Assembly (NCBI RefSeq): GCF_000024165.1
Contig: NC_013194.1
Coordinates: 1,240,001-1,304,000 of the forward strand
Reading direction: 5' to 3'
From: Accumulibacter phosphatis
Lineage (GTDB): Bacteria; Pseudomonadota; Gammaproteobacteria; Burkholderiales; Rhodocyclaceae
Length of the DNA stretch: 64,000 nt
Made by a program: the position numbers and the translations under genes
The notes under the pieces: generated by a model
Seen by the model: the letters and a program-made list of their open reading frames with translations, nothing else
Database searches by the model: none
What the model was told of the DNA's origin: nothing
In this document: one piece after another, positions 35,793-45,279 of the stretch
How the letters are laid out: every line of letters begins with the position of its first letter
Numbering within the stretch: the stretch's first letter is position 1

Positions 35793-38561
35793 ATGCCTAC
35801 CCTGCTGCTGGTTGACGGATCGTCCTACCTTTACCGCGCCTTTCATGCGATGCCCGACCTGCGCACGACGAAGAACGAGCCGACAGGCGCGTTGCACGGC
35901 GTCCTGAACATGCTGCGCCGCCTGGAAAGCGACTACCAGGCAGCGGGAATCACCTACAAGGCCTGTATTTTCGACGCCAAGGGCAAGACCTTCCGCGACG
36001 ACTGGTACCCCGAGTACAAGGCCAACCGCCCGCCGATGCCCGACGACATGGTGCGCCAGATCGAACCGCTGAATGCCGCCATCGCCGCGCTCGGCTGGCC
36101 GCTGCTGAGCATCGACGGCGTCGAGGCCGATGACGTCATCGGCACGCTCGCCACGCAGGCAGCGGCGGCCGGCATCGAGGTGGTGGTGTCCACCGGCGAC
36201 AAGGACCTCGCGCAACTCGTCGGCCCGCACGTCACGCTGATCAATACCATGAGCAACGAGGCGCTCGACGAAGCCGGTGTGCGCGCCAAGTTCGGCGTGC
36301 CACCGGAACGCATCGTCGATTACCTGGCGCTCATCGGCGACGCCGTCGACAACGTGCCGGGTGTCGACAAGGTCGGCCCCAAGACGGCGGTGAAGTGGCT
36401 GGACCAGTACGGCTCGCTCGACGGCGTCATCGCCGCCGCGGCAGCCATCGGTGGCGTCGTCGGCCAGAACCTGCGCCGTTCGCTCGACTTCCTGCCGCTG
36501 GCGCGGCGCCTGGTGAGCGTGCGCTGCGATCTCGAACTGCCGCTCGCGCTGCGCGAGTTGGCGCCGCGTCCGGCAGATCGCGAGCGCCTGATCGAGCTCT
36601 TCGCGCACTACGAGATGCGATCGTGGCTCCGGGAGGTGCAGGGCGAAGGATCGGCCGATGCCGCGGCGCAGGCAGCGGCCGTAGCGGTCGGCAGCGCGGC
36701 CGCGCCGGCCGTCGCCGCCGAGCCGCTGCCGCCTGGCGCGCACCGTGCGGGCTACGAGACGGTTCTTGATTGGCCGGCTTTCGAGAACTGGCTGCAGAAG
36801 ATCGAGAACGCGCCGTTGACCGCGCTCGATACCGAAACCACCAGCCTCGATCCGCTGGCAGCGCGCATCGTCGGCATTTCGCTGGCCGTCGCCCCCGGCG
36901 AAGCGGCTTATCTGCCTCTCGCCCACGACTACCCCGGGGTGCCGGCGCAGTTGCCGTGCGACGAGGTCCTGGCGCGCCTGAAGTCCTGGCTCGAATCGCC
37001 CGGCCACGCCAAGATCGGCCAGCACCTCAAGTACGACCAGCATGTGCTGGCCAACCACGGTATCGCCCTCGCCGGCGTCCGGCACGATACCCTGCTGCAG
37101 TCCTACGTTCTCGAATCCGGCAAGGACGGCGTGCGCGGCCACGACCTGGGCCAGTTGGCGACGCGCCACCTCGGACTCGCGACGATCCCCTACGAAGCGC
37201 TCTGCGGCAAGGGTGCGAACCAGATCGGCTTCGAGCAGGTGGCCATCGGCCAGGCCGCCGAATACGCCGCCGAGGACGCCGACCTCTGCCAGCGCCTGCA
37301 CGCCGTGCTCTACCCGCAGATCGTCGCCGACGCCGGTCTGGCGCGCGTCTACGCGGAGATCGAAATCCCGGTGCGCGACATCCTCTTCCGGATGGAGCGT
37401 CAGGGCGTCCTCATCGACGGCGAACTCCTGACCCGCCAGAGCCACGAGATCGGCAAGCGCCTGCTCGACCTCGAGGCGCGCGCACACGCCGCCGCCGGGC
37501 AGCCGTTCAACGTCAACTCGCCGAAGCAGCTCGCCGAAATCCTCTTCGACAAGCTCGGCCTGCCGGTGAAGAAGAAGACGCCGTCGGGAACGCCATCGAC
37601 CGACGAAGAAGTGCTCTCCGAACTGGCGCTCGACTATCCGCTGCCGAAGATCCTGCTCGAATCGCGGCAACTCGCCAAGCTCAAGGGCACCTACACCGAC
37701 AAGCTGCCGAAGATGGTGAACGCCGGCACCGGGCGCGTGCATACCAGCTACGCGCAGGCGGTGGCGGTCACCGGCCGGCTCGCGTCGAGCGACCCCAACC
37801 TGCAGAACATCCCGGTACGCACCGCCGAAGGCCGGCGCATCCGCGCCGCCTTCATCGCGCCGCCGGGCAGTTCGCTCGTCTCGGCCGACTATTCGCAGAT
37901 CGAGCTGCGCATCATGGCGCATCTGTCGGAAGACGCGCGCCTGCTCGAAGCCTTCGCGCAGGGCGAGGACGTGCATCGCGCCACCGCCGCCGAGATTTTC
38001 GGCGTCCGGCCGGTCGACGTCGGTCCGGACCAGCGGCGCGTCGCCAAGGTCATCAACTTCGGCCTCATCTACGGCATGAGCGCTTTCGGCCTGGCGCGCG
38101 AACTCGATCTCGAACGTGGCGCCGCGCAGGCCTACATCGAGCGCTATTTCGCGCGTTACCCGGGGGTCGCGCGCTACATGGCGACGACGCGCGAGGCGGC
38201 CAGGACGCAGGGCTACGTCGAAACCGTTTTCGGCCGCCGGCTATGGCTGCCGGAAATCCGTTCGAGCCAGGCCGGCCGCCGCCAGGGCGCCGAGCGGGCG
38301 GCGATCAACGCCCCGATGCAAGGCTCGGCGGCCGACCTCATCAAGTCGGCGATGATCGCCGTGCAGGGCTGGCTCGACGCCGAGCGCCTGCAGACGCGCC
38401 TCCTGATGCAGGTGCACGACGAACTCGTCCTCGAAGTGCCGGACGACGAATTGGCACGCGTGCGCGGCGAACTGCCGCGGCTGATGACCGACTTCGCCAG
38501 CTTGCGCGTGCCGCTGGTCGTCGACGTGGGCGTCGGCGCCAACTGGGACGAGGCGCATTGA
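35793..38561 (+). CDS. polA: DNA polymerase I
   Basis: 922 aa, full length with three domains: 5'-3' exonuclease (LLVDGSSYLYRAFHAMP to about residue 290, GVEADDVIGTLA), 3'-5' exonuclease with intact acidic motif LDTETTSLD (so proofreading is likely active), and the polymerase domain with motifs A DYSQIELRIMAHLS, B RRVAKVINFGLIYGMS and C HDELVLEVP. The open frame extends 49 codons upstream, but the ATG at 35793 starts exactly at the conserved N terminus. Confidence 0.97.
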   Translation: MPTLLLVDGSSYLYRAFHAMPDLRTTKNEPTGALHGVLNMLRRLESDYQAAGITYKACIFDAKGKTFRDDWYPEYKANRPPMPDDMVRQIEPLNAAIAALGWPLLSIDGVEADDVIGTLATQAAAAGIEVVVSTGDKDLAQLVGPHVTLINTMSNEALDEAGVRAKFGVPPERIVDYLALIGDAVDNVPGVDKVGPKTAVKWLDQYGSLDGVIAAAAAIGGVVGQNLRRSLDFLPLARRLVSVRCDLELPLALRELAPRPADRERLIELFAHYEMRSWLREVQGEGSADAAAQAAAVAVGSAAAPAVAAEPLPPGAHRAGYETVLDWPAFENWLQKIENAPLTALDTETTSLDPLAARIVGISLAVAPGEAAYLPLAHDYPGVPAQLPCDEVLARLKSWLESPGHAKIGQHLKYDQHVLANHGIALAGVRHDTLLQSYVLESGKDGVRGHDLGQLATRHLGLATIPYEALCGKGANQIGFEQVAIGQAAEYAAEDADLCQRLHAVLYPQIVADAGLARVYAEIEIPVRDILFRMERQGVLIDGELLTRQSHEIGKRLLDLEARAHAAAGQPFNVNSPKQLAEILFDKLGLPVKKKTPSGTPSTDEEVLSELALDYPLPKILLESRQLAKLKGTYTDKLPKMVNAGTGRVHTSYAQAVAVTGRLASSDPNLQNIPVRTAEGRRIRAAFIAPPGSSLVSADYSQIELRIMAHLSEDARLLEAFAQGEDVHRATAAEIFGVRPVDVGPDQRRVAKVINFGLIYGMSAFGLARELDLERGAAQAYIERYFARYPGVARYMATTREAARTQGYVETVFGRRLWLPEIRSSQAGRRQGAERAAINAPMQGSAADLIKSAMIAVQGWLDAERLQTRLLMQVHDELVLEVPDDELARVRGELPRLMTDFASLRVPLVVDVGVGANWDEAH

Positions 38562-38829
38562 GCGCCGGCGGGGGGCTGCCGCGGCCTGCTGTTGACCGGA
38601 CAGGAGGGGTTCGCAAGAGAATGACGACTTCCCGCCGATCGCCGGCGCTCGACGGTCGTGGGGTGCACCCGGCGCCTCTGTGTGGCTGCTGCGCTGAAAA
38701 CGGCTCAATGGCTACTATCGGCCGGAGCCGGCCGTAGCGGCCCAGGAAATAGAGCCGCACGAACGGCAGCGAACTCATCGGAGATCGGCCGCTCGGCACT
38801 GCCGTGGGTCCGCCCGACCTTCGGCCTCG
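38562..38829. other. Non-coding stretch after polA
   Basis: No gene recognised. A perfect inverted repeat CGGCCGG / CCGGCCG with two bases between sits at 38719-38734 and may act as a hairpin. The boundary with the reverse-transcriptase remnant is not sharp. Confidence 0.4.
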
Positions 38830-39160
38830 ACTAGCCGTTTGCATCGCCTTCGAGGTGACGGTTTCCCCCAGTCGCTCGAGCGCCTGGTGGGCATTACGGC
38901 CCGGTCGAAACCCACAGGCACAGGCGCCAAAACCTGCTTCCCCGATCGCTAGCAGAATTTCGCAAGGCCGATCTTGGACGATGCACTTTTCAAAACTGGG
39001 TGTCCCCAGTGGGCGTCTACCTTCGTTACCCTTCGGGATCTAGACGTGCCGGACGGGTTGCGGGCGGTAGGTCAGTCGACGCAGCCCGCCGGAAAGCGCT
39101 TCCAGCCGCGTTTCCAGTCCGTCGCCGCAATCCGTCTTCCGCACCCATCCACACCCACAG
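38830..39160 (-). pseudogene. Remnant of a group II intron reverse transcriptase/maturase
   Basis: On the minus strand a frame with an in-frame TAG (39040-39042) reads LRRLTYRPQPVRHV, stop, IPKGNEGRRPLGTPSFEKCIVQ, then ILLAIGEAGFGACACGFRPG and RNAHQALERL. This order (TYRPQPVRRV, IPK, RPLGIPT, KIVQ, GFRPGRxxHxAL) is the RT-0 to RT-3 region of group II intron-encoded proteins. Only about 100 codons are left; the YADD, maturase and endonuclease parts are missing. No intron RNA domain V was spotted. Confidence 0.72.
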
Positions 39161-39355
39161 CCTTGTTTCCTGGCTGGGCTTTGAAGCTTCCGCACAACAT
39201 TCCCATCAACGAGGTCTAGCCCCTTAGGCGAGCCTCCATCGCCGGCTTGCGTGAAACGAACAAATGTTGTCGGAGTGGATGGCCTGATCCTGTCATTGCC
39301 ATGGGGGCAGGCATCAAGGCACAATGATCGGGTCTGCCCTGCCGGAATCAACGTC

Positions 39356-39970
39356 ATGGCCTTGCCGAAAGCCACCGATCACCGTCTTACCTATGCCGAC
39401 TACCGGAAATGGCCCGCTGGCGAGCGTTGGGAACTGATCGATGGCGTGGCCTACGCGAGGGCGCCGGCGCCGACGATCAGCCACCAGACGATGATTGGTC
39501 AGCTTTTCAGACAGATCGATCAAGCCCTGGATGGCGCCTCCTGCCGCGCCCTGATCGCTCCGGTCGACATCCTGTTGTCGGCAGCGAGCGACGCTGATGA
39601 TCAGGCGACGACCGTCGTCCAGCCCGATATTCTGGTCGTCTGCGACCCGGCCAAGGTCACCGAGAACAACATTCACGGCGCCCCGGACTGGATCATTGAG
39701 GTCCTCTCCCCCGCCACCGCCCGCCACGACCACCTGACCAAGCGCGCCCTCTACGAACGCGCCGGTGTCCGAGAATACTGGCTGGTTCACCCGGTCGACC
39801 GTGTCATTACGCTGTACACGCTGAAGGACGGCATCTACGGCGGCCCGGAAATTGCCGAAATGGCCGGCGAACGCTCGCCGGCCATCTTCCCTGAAATCGT
39901 CATTCACTGGCAGGCGATTCTCGAGAAGCTACCGGATAGCTCCGTGGGATCAGCCGAGCAGCATGCTTGA
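39356..39970 (+). CDS. Uma2-family (DUF820) putative endonuclease
   Basis: 204 aa. Uma2 proteins adopt the PD-(D/E)XK nuclease fold. Seen: LTYADYRKWPAGERWELIDG, HQTMIGQLF, VVQPDILVVC with the catalytic Asp, and WIIEVLSPATARHDHLTKRALYE with Glu and Lys of the motif, then GVREYWLVHP. Present in many copies in some bacteria; biological role is unclear. It sits alone among mobile remnants. Start at the ATG at 39356 matches the family N terminus. Confidence 0.88.
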   Translation: MALPKATDHRLTYADYRKWPAGERWELIDGVAYARAPAPTISHQTMIGQLFRQIDQALDGASCRALIAPVDILLSAASDADDQATTVVQPDILVVCDPAKVTENNIHGAPDWIIEVLSPATARHDHLTKRALYERAGVREYWLVHPVDRVITLYTLKDGIYGGPEIAEMAGERSPAIFPEIVIHWQAILEKLPDSSVGSAEQHA

Positions 39971-40225
39971 CGATGACTCCCAAGCAACGTGGTATATCCT
40001 CTCTTGTTCCCGCAACCCCTTCACCCCACGTCGCCAGGCTCCGACTGCCCAGTTCTTCGTGGAACAGACAGTGGCCCAGAAAACGGTCAGTTGCGACTAA
40101 TTCGACGCACTGGTTGTGCCGGAGACGATGCCACGAGCCATGCCTGACCTTCCTGTGAGTGCCCTTGTTGAGGCCGCTGTAGCCAGCACCGAAGCCTATT
40201 TGGATGCATTGCGCTTGGAGATTTT

Positions 40226-40323
40226 AGGGACAGTATTTCGAATTCGCACCGCTGCACACTCCACACGCGTCGACCCTTTTCGGCACTTCGGTGTTGGAAT
40301 GAGCAATTTGGTATGCTGTCCCC
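40226..40323. mobile_element. ~98-bp MITE-like element, copy 1
   Basis: Ends are inverted repeats GGGACAGTAT (40227-40236) and ATGCTGTCCC (40313-40322). The same element occurs at 41644-41740 in the same orientation, about 83% identical by eye. It contains a CACTTCGGTG hairpin with a TTCG loop. It lies immediately after the VDGKTVR codons of the ISAs1-type remnant, ending that homology. The GGGGACAG end resembles REP/RAYT-type sequences, but no transposase is present. Confidence 0.75.
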
Positions 40324-40327
40324 GAAA

Positions 40328-40653
40328 TTTCGTACCGTCTTGCCATCGACCCCCAGGCCGCCTCTCGGGGTACCGACCACCCCAGCCACCCAACGGCGGA
40401 ACGCCGCCTCAAATTGCTTCGGGTCGAGGGCTCGGAAGATGCGCAGAAACGTTTCCTCGGAGGCCACACCGTTCCGCAGCACCAGGAACTGACGCAACCA
40501 ATCTTCCTTCTCACGTTCCCAATGGGCGATGTCTTCGATGGTGTCACAATCGGAGAGGACAGCGGCGATAGCAATCACGAGAATCTCCAGAAAGTCATGC
40601 AGCGTCCCATTGCTGGGTTTGCGCGGGTCATCCACTTCCCGGAAACAACACAT
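40328..40653 (-). pseudogene. ISAs1-family transposase, N-terminal remnant
   Basis: About 105 residues in frame from an ATG at 40653: FREVDDPRKPSNGTLHDFLE, LSDCDTIEDIAHWEREKEDW, ETFLRIFRALDPKQFEAAF and VDGKTVR are the DDE_Tnp_1-associated N terminus of ISAs1-family transposases. Homology stops where the MITE begins; codons beyond it are unrelated, so the catalytic domain is absent. No inverted ends of the IS were identified. Confidence 0.8.
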
Positions 40654-40902
40654 CAGGCTTGCCCCCCTCGTCAGAGTTATTTCTGTCGTCCAAAAGACGA
40701 GAGTAGACCCGATTTCGCGCGGGTTTAAAAGCTATTGGCATAAATTCATGCCCGTGAACAATTCTTGCCTCTCTGAATATAGCGACGTAGACTATGCTAT
40801 CCGAGTGCGGGAGCCCTGACCGGTGTACCCGCTATGGCGCTCCCTCTGCAATTCAAATAGCATCGCGTTTGGTCGCTTCCGATCGCATTGCTGGAGAACT
40901 AG

Positions 40903-41418
40903 ATGAACCACCTAAAGCACTGCTGTAGCCGAGCCACACTTACCCTGGCGATAGCGTTGACTTGTTCAACAGCACTTGCTGACGGCCCTTATCTTGCCTC
41001 AAAGCCAACACCACTTGGGTTTGCCGACTGCCCACCTCAGTATGCTTCTCGCTGTCAGGCTCTCCATAGAACTGAATTACAGGGCTACCAACTAGCAAGA
41101 AGTGGACGTATCTCGTGGTCCGAAATGGTTAATCGCTTCTACGAACTCCGCGACCAGATCCTGCCATTGGAAGATGACATGACGCGTGAGATGGAATCGT
41201 ATCAACGTTACCTCGCAAAGAAGATGGACGCACGAGCGATGCACGAAACCGAATGGGCCTACTTGCTTGACAAGAAAGTGGCCGAATTAAATGCACGTAA
41301 CGAAATGCTAAACGCTACACGTCAGCGGAATCAGGCACCAGCAGAGCACATGCACCGCCCGTCGCCTAACTATACATGTATGCAGAATGGACCTTTTACG
41401 AACTGCACGCCATTCTGA
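40903..41418 (+). CDS. Orphan exported protein of unknown function
   Basis: 171 aa with CTGGAGA before the ATG and a signal peptide ending ALA|DGPY (residues 1-26). The mature part has Cys pairs (DCPPQYASRCQALH; YTCMQNGPFTNC) likely to form disulfides, and a helical middle (ISWSEMVNRFYELRDQILPLEDD). Codon use is less GC-biased than in neighbours, suggesting recent acquisition. No family recognised. Sits between the two MITE copies. Confidence 0.72.
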   Translation: MNHLKHCCSRATLTLAIALTCSTALADGPYLASKPTPLGFADCPPQYASRCQALHRTELQGYQLARSGRISWSEMVNRFYELRDQILPLEDDMTREMESYQRYLAKKMDARAMHETEWAYLLDKKVAELNARNEMLNATRQRNQAPAEHMHRPSPNYTCMQNGPFTNCTPF

Positions 41419-41643
41419 CCACAACACAATGTGAGCGCCCGGCGATCACATCGGTCGTACGCCCAGCACACCGTAACTTTGCAGCGGCAATCATTAGAAA
41501 CATCAGGGTTTAGTCCGTTTCGTGTGGAACGGGGCCCCGGGACCCCAAGCCGAGCCCTTCGGGCACCCCACCCCTTGTATCTTTCGTTTTGTGGTTTGTC
41601 GTTCATTGGAGGAGGGTGTGAATTGATGGCTGGGGCGAGTTCT

Positions 41644-41740
41644 GGGGACAGTATATGGAATTCGCTCTGCTGCATACTCCACCCACGTCGATTCTCTTCG
41701 GCACTTCGGTGTTGGGACGAGCAATTTGGTATGCCGTCCG
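41644..41740. mobile_element. ~98-bp MITE-like element, copy 2
   Basis: Homologous to 40226-40323 over its full length, including GAATTCGC, GCTGCA and TCTTCGGCACTTCGGTGTTG. Left end GGGGACAGTAT is intact, the right end (ATGCCGTCCGC) has decayed. It ends 65 bases upstream of the fic ATG and may contribute to its promoter region. The stretch 41419-41643 before it holds nothing recognised. Confidence 0.72.
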
Positions 41741-41805
41741 CAAAACCCCGCTGTTCATTGGTCCCTCTTCAACTTGTATGTCGAATCGGCAGAAGAGGAT
41801 AAAGC

Positions 41806-42870
41806 ATGACGAGTACGCTGAAACTGTTTGCCGCTGGGAAATCGTCTATACCTCCCGCCACGGCCTGGTATCTCTCGGACCTCGGCGAATTCCGCGGTAA
41901 GCAGGAGCTTTACACCCGGCAGTCACCGCTGCGCCTCAAGGCCTTGCGCGAGCATGCGCTGATCGAAAGCGCTGTCTCATCGAACCGCATCGAGGGTGTT
42001 TCCGTCGAGCCGTCGCGGGTCCGCGATGTGGTCGTATCGGCCAGACCGCTGTTTCGGGATCGCGATGAGGAAGAAGTGCGCGGCTACCGCGATGCCGTAA
42101 CCTGGATTCACCAGGATGCCCAGCGCATCCCGATTGCCACCGAATCCATCCAGCGTCTCCACGCGATGACGCGGGGACAGATCTGGGATGCCGGTCTGTA
42201 CAAGGAGAAGGATGGCGACATCATCGAACGCTATCCCGATGGGCGCGAGCGGGTGCGCTTTCGCACCGTGCCTGCCAAGGAGACGCCGGCAGCCATGGCC
42301 CGATTGGTCGGCGACTGGCGGGCCTGCCTCGAAGAGCGCTGGGTTCCGCCGCTGATCGCGCTGGCCGCGTTCAATCTCGATTTCCTGTGCATCCATCCGT
42401 TCCGCGATGGTAATGGCCGGGTGTCCCGGCTGATCTGGCTGTTGCAGAGCTACCAACTGGGTTTCGAGGTCGGACGCTACATCAGCCTGGAACGTCTGGT
42501 CGAGCAGAACAAGGACCGTTACTACGAGACACTGGAACTGAGTTCGCAGCGCTGGCACGAGGCCAAGCACGATCCGTGGCATTACATCAACTACGTGTTG
42601 TTCATCCTCAAGAGCGCTTATCGTGAGTTCGTCGAACGGGTTGGGGAAACCTCGGAGCCACGAGGATCGAAAACCCAGATGGTGCTGGAGGCCATCGCCA
42701 AGATGCCGGGAACGTTCTCCTTGGCCGACCTGGAGCGTGCCTGCCCGGGGGTGAGCCGGGACATGATCCGGCGGGTGCTGAATACGCAGAAAGGACAGTC
42801 CGTCGACTGCATCGGCCGAGGCCCCGGTGCGCTCTGGCAGAGAAGGGGCAATTGGCGTGAAAGGATGTAA
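41806..42870 (+). CDS. Fic-family protein with N-terminal autoinhibitory motif
   Basis: 354 aa. Fic core HPFRDGNGRVSR at residues 197-208 is complete, so AMP (or other nucleotide) transfer to a target hydroxyl is expected. Upstream, SNRIEG at residues 59-64 fits the [S/T]xxxE[G/N] inhibitory helix, so this is a class II, self-inhibited Fic protein with no separate antitoxin. N-terminal Fic_N segment (SSIPPATAWYLSDLGEF) and C-terminal winged-helix (GTFSLADLERACPGVSRDMI) suggest DNA binding. Target unknown. Confidence 0.9.
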   Translation: MTSTLKLFAAGKSSIPPATAWYLSDLGEFRGKQELYTRQSPLRLKALREHALIESAVSSNRIEGVSVEPSRVRDVVVSARPLFRDRDEEEVRGYRDAVTWIHQDAQRIPIATESIQRLHAMTRGQIWDAGLYKEKDGDIIERYPDGRERVRFRTVPAKETPAAMARLVGDWRACLEERWVPPLIALAAFNLDFLCIHPFRDGNGRVSRLIWLLQSYQLGFEVGRYISLERLVEQNKDRYYETLELSSQRWHEAKHDPWHYINYVLFILKSAYREFVERVGETSEPRGSKTQMVLEAIAKMPGTFSLADLERACPGVSRDMIRRVLNTQKGQSVDCIGRGPGALWQRRGNWRERM

Positions 42871-42901
42871 TAAAGAGGGTAATGTCCTCAAGGTGCCGGG
42901 G

Positions 42902-43269
42902 CCGGCACGGCGCTGTGCGCCCCCGGATCCCAGTGGTCGCTGCGCTGCGTGACGCGCCTGTCGTTGAAACCCACCCACCACCCCGGCGACCAACTGCCGG
43001 TGCATCAGGATGAACCAGCCGTCCGCGGCGCCCGTGTCGTGCCGGTCTTGCCGGCCACGTCGGCGCGGATGCCATAGCGGCTGCGGATATCTCTGCCGGT
43101 GCCGCGGTTGATTGCGCCGCGCAGGTTGTCGAGCAGGGTGTAGGCGACGTCGGGTTCGAGCGCTATGTCGGGATCCTGCGGGCTGAAGTCTTCGATGACC
43201 CGGCCGTCGCGATCTTCGATGCGGCTGACCAGCAGCGGCTCGAGGTAGCCACCGCCATTCGCCATCGTC
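42902..43269 (-). pseudogene. Duplicated fragment of the penicillin-binding protein gene
   Basis: Aligns to 48182-48549 at a constant offset of 5280 bases, with the second half about 95% identical by eye. It covers codons about 566-690 of the PBP, including DVAGKTGTT, but has compensating single-base indels that break the frame after KTGTT, and no start or GT domain. It is a non-functional partial duplicate in the same orientation as the intact gene, forming a direct repeat. Confidence 0.85.
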
Positions 43270-43466
43270 GCGGCGTCGTCGGGCTCAGGCACACCGCGCC
43301 GGGTTGGTGCGCGCCGCAGACGGTGGTGAACCTTGACCTGCACTTCGTCGAGTCACTTCTCTTCTCGTTGGGGCACGGCTTCCAGGTGATTTATCGGATT
43401 AGAATCCATGAATGCGCTGCTGGGTATCCGCCTGGCAAGGGATTGGTTGATCATCAGGAGAGCGTC

Positions 43467-45188
43467 ATGGAAGCAAAGAGCGGGAGTGCAAGAAACAAGG
43501 TCGTCATCGTCGGCGGCGTGGCTGGTGGTGCCTCGTGCGCGGCACGGCTGCGCAGGTTGGACGAAAACACGGAAATCCTCATGGTCGAACGCGGGCCGTA
43601 CGTTTCTTACGCCAATTGCGGGCTTCCCTACCATGTCGGTGGCGTGATCGAAAAGGAATCGAGCCTCCTGGTAGCGACTGCGGACACCTTCCGCCGGCAG
43701 TTCAATGTCGATGTCAGAACGAATTGCGAAGCCATCCGGGTGTCGCCGGACACGAAGACCATCGATCTGCGCAATTTGGAGACTGGCGAGGTGACGAGCG
43801 AGCCCTACGACAAGCTCGTGCTGTCGCCCGGCGCGTCGTCTGTCCGCCCGCCTTTGCCGGGAATCGACCTGCCCGGAATCTTCCAGGTGCGCACCGTGCC
43901 CGATGCGCGGGCGATCCGCGACTGGATCGAACGGGGTTCGCTGTTCCTCTCCGGGATGGACAAGTACTCGGGCTTCCAGACGCTCAGGCCGAAGACCCGC
44001 GCGGTGGTCATCGGCGGCGGATTCATCGGCCTTGAAACGGCCGAGAACCTCGTGCATCGCGGGTTCGAAGTCACCCTGGTCGAGATGCTCGATCAGGTCC
44101 TGGCGCCACTCGATCAGGACATGGCGCGCATCGTGGAGAGCTACGTGGAGCGTCACGGTATCCGTCTCGCGCTCAATGACGGGGTGGCCGGATTCCAGCA
44201 GGCCGCGAACGGCTCGCTTGAGGTTCTGACGAAGTCGGGCAAGGTGCATCCGGCCGACATCGTGATCCTCGCGCTTGGCGTGCGTCCGGAGACGGCTCTG
44301 GCGAAGACGGCCGGCGTCGCTATCGGCGAACGCGGCGGGATTCGCGTCGACGAGCAGATGCGCACCAGCAACCCGGACATCTTCGCCGTCGGTGACGCGA
44401 TCGAAGTCAGGGATTTCGTGACCGGCGAGTGGAGTCTCATCGCGCTCGCCGGGCCGGCGAACCGGCAGGGCCGCATCGCCGCCGACGTGATCGCCGGGCG
44501 CCAGTCCCGCTTCCGCGGCACCCAGGGCACGTCGATCATCGGGCTGTTCGGTGCCGCCGCCGCCTGGGTCGGCGCCAGCGAAAAAACGCTCAAGCGGCTC
44601 GGCGACAGCGATTATGAAAAGATCTACCTCTACCCGAATTCGCACGCCGGCTACTACCCGGGTGCGCGGCCGATTGCGATGAAAGTGCTCTTCCGGAAAT
44701 CCGACGGACGTTTCCTGGGTGCGCAGGCGCTCGGCGAGGATGGGGTAGACAAGCGCATCAGCGCTCTCGCCATGGCGCTCCAGATGGGCGCGACGATCCA
44801 TGACCTCGAAGAAGCCGAGCTGTGCTACGCGCCGCAGTTCGGAAGCGCGAAGGATCCGGTCAACTTCGCGGGCATGGTCGCTGCGGATATCCTCTGCGGC
44901 GACATGCCCTTGACTCATTGGGATGCTGCCGACAACGCGTTCCTGCTCGATGTGCGCGAGCCCGGCGAACTCGCCGTGGAGAGCGTGCCGGGCGTGCTCA
45001 ACATCCCGCTTGGCCAGCTCCGGGCGCGCCTCGACGAGCTTCCCCGCGATCGGGAGATCCTGGTCATTTGCCGCTCCGGTCAGCGAGCCTATTACGCAAC
45101 ACGCGCGCTCGTGCAGCACGGGTTCACGGCGAGGACGCTGGCGGGCGGGATGCTGTCGCGGTTCCACACTCGCCTACTGGCGAATTGA
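43467..45188 (+). CDS. CoA-disulfide reductase-like FAD enzyme with C-terminal rhodanese domain
   Basis: 573 aa. N-terminal FAD/NAD(P) pyridine nucleotide-disulfide reductase: VVIVGGVAGGASCAARLRR, redox Cys51 in YVSYANCGLPYHVGG, VVIGGGFIGLETAENL (NAD(P) site) and NPDIFAVGDAIEVRDF. Residues about 470-573 are a rhodanese domain with active Cys535 in ICRSGQRAY. This CoADR-RHD architecture reduces CoA disulfides or persulfides. AGGAG precedes ATG 43467; a longer open frame lacks a site. Followed by a membrane protein. Confidence 0.92.
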   Translation: MEAKSGSARNKVVIVGGVAGGASCAARLRRLDENTEILMVERGPYVSYANCGLPYHVGGVIEKESSLLVATADTFRRQFNVDVRTNCEAIRVSPDTKTIDLRNLETGEVTSEPYDKLVLSPGASSVRPPLPGIDLPGIFQVRTVPDARAIRDWIERGSLFLSGMDKYSGFQTLRPKTRAVVIGGGFIGLETAENLVHRGFEVTLVEMLDQVLAPLDQDMARIVESYVERHGIRLALNDGVAGFQQAANGSLEVLTKSGKVHPADIVILALGVRPETALAKTAGVAIGERGGIRVDEQMRTSNPDIFAVGDAIEVRDFVTGEWSLIALAGPANRQGRIAADVIAGRQSRFRGTQGTSIIGLFGAAAAWVGASEKTLKRLGDSDYEKIYLYPNSHAGYYPGARPIAMKVLFRKSDGRFLGAQALGEDGVDKRISALAMALQMGATIHDLEEAELCYAPQFGSAKDPVNFAGMVAADILCGDMPLTHWDAADNAFLLDVREPGELAVESVPGVLNIPLGQLRARLDELPRDREILVICRSGQRAYYATRALVQHGFTARTLAGGMLSRFHTRLLAN

Positions 45189-45279
45189 ACGAATCGGCGG
45201 GTCTTCGTGGCGACGACTTTGCAGGTGCCACCGAGCATGTGCGGCGCAGCAGGACTTCGCCTCGGGAGGGAGGTGGTTC

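Noticed and set aside
35310..37976. 888-codon open frame antisense to polA
   Set aside because: Shadow of polA in a GC-rich reading frame; it also runs across the DUF2782 gene and the intergenic region.
41419..41643. Short open frames on both strands between the exported protein gene and MITE copy 2
   Set aside because: No start with ribosome site, no homology recognised and no consistent codon use; treated as non-coding.
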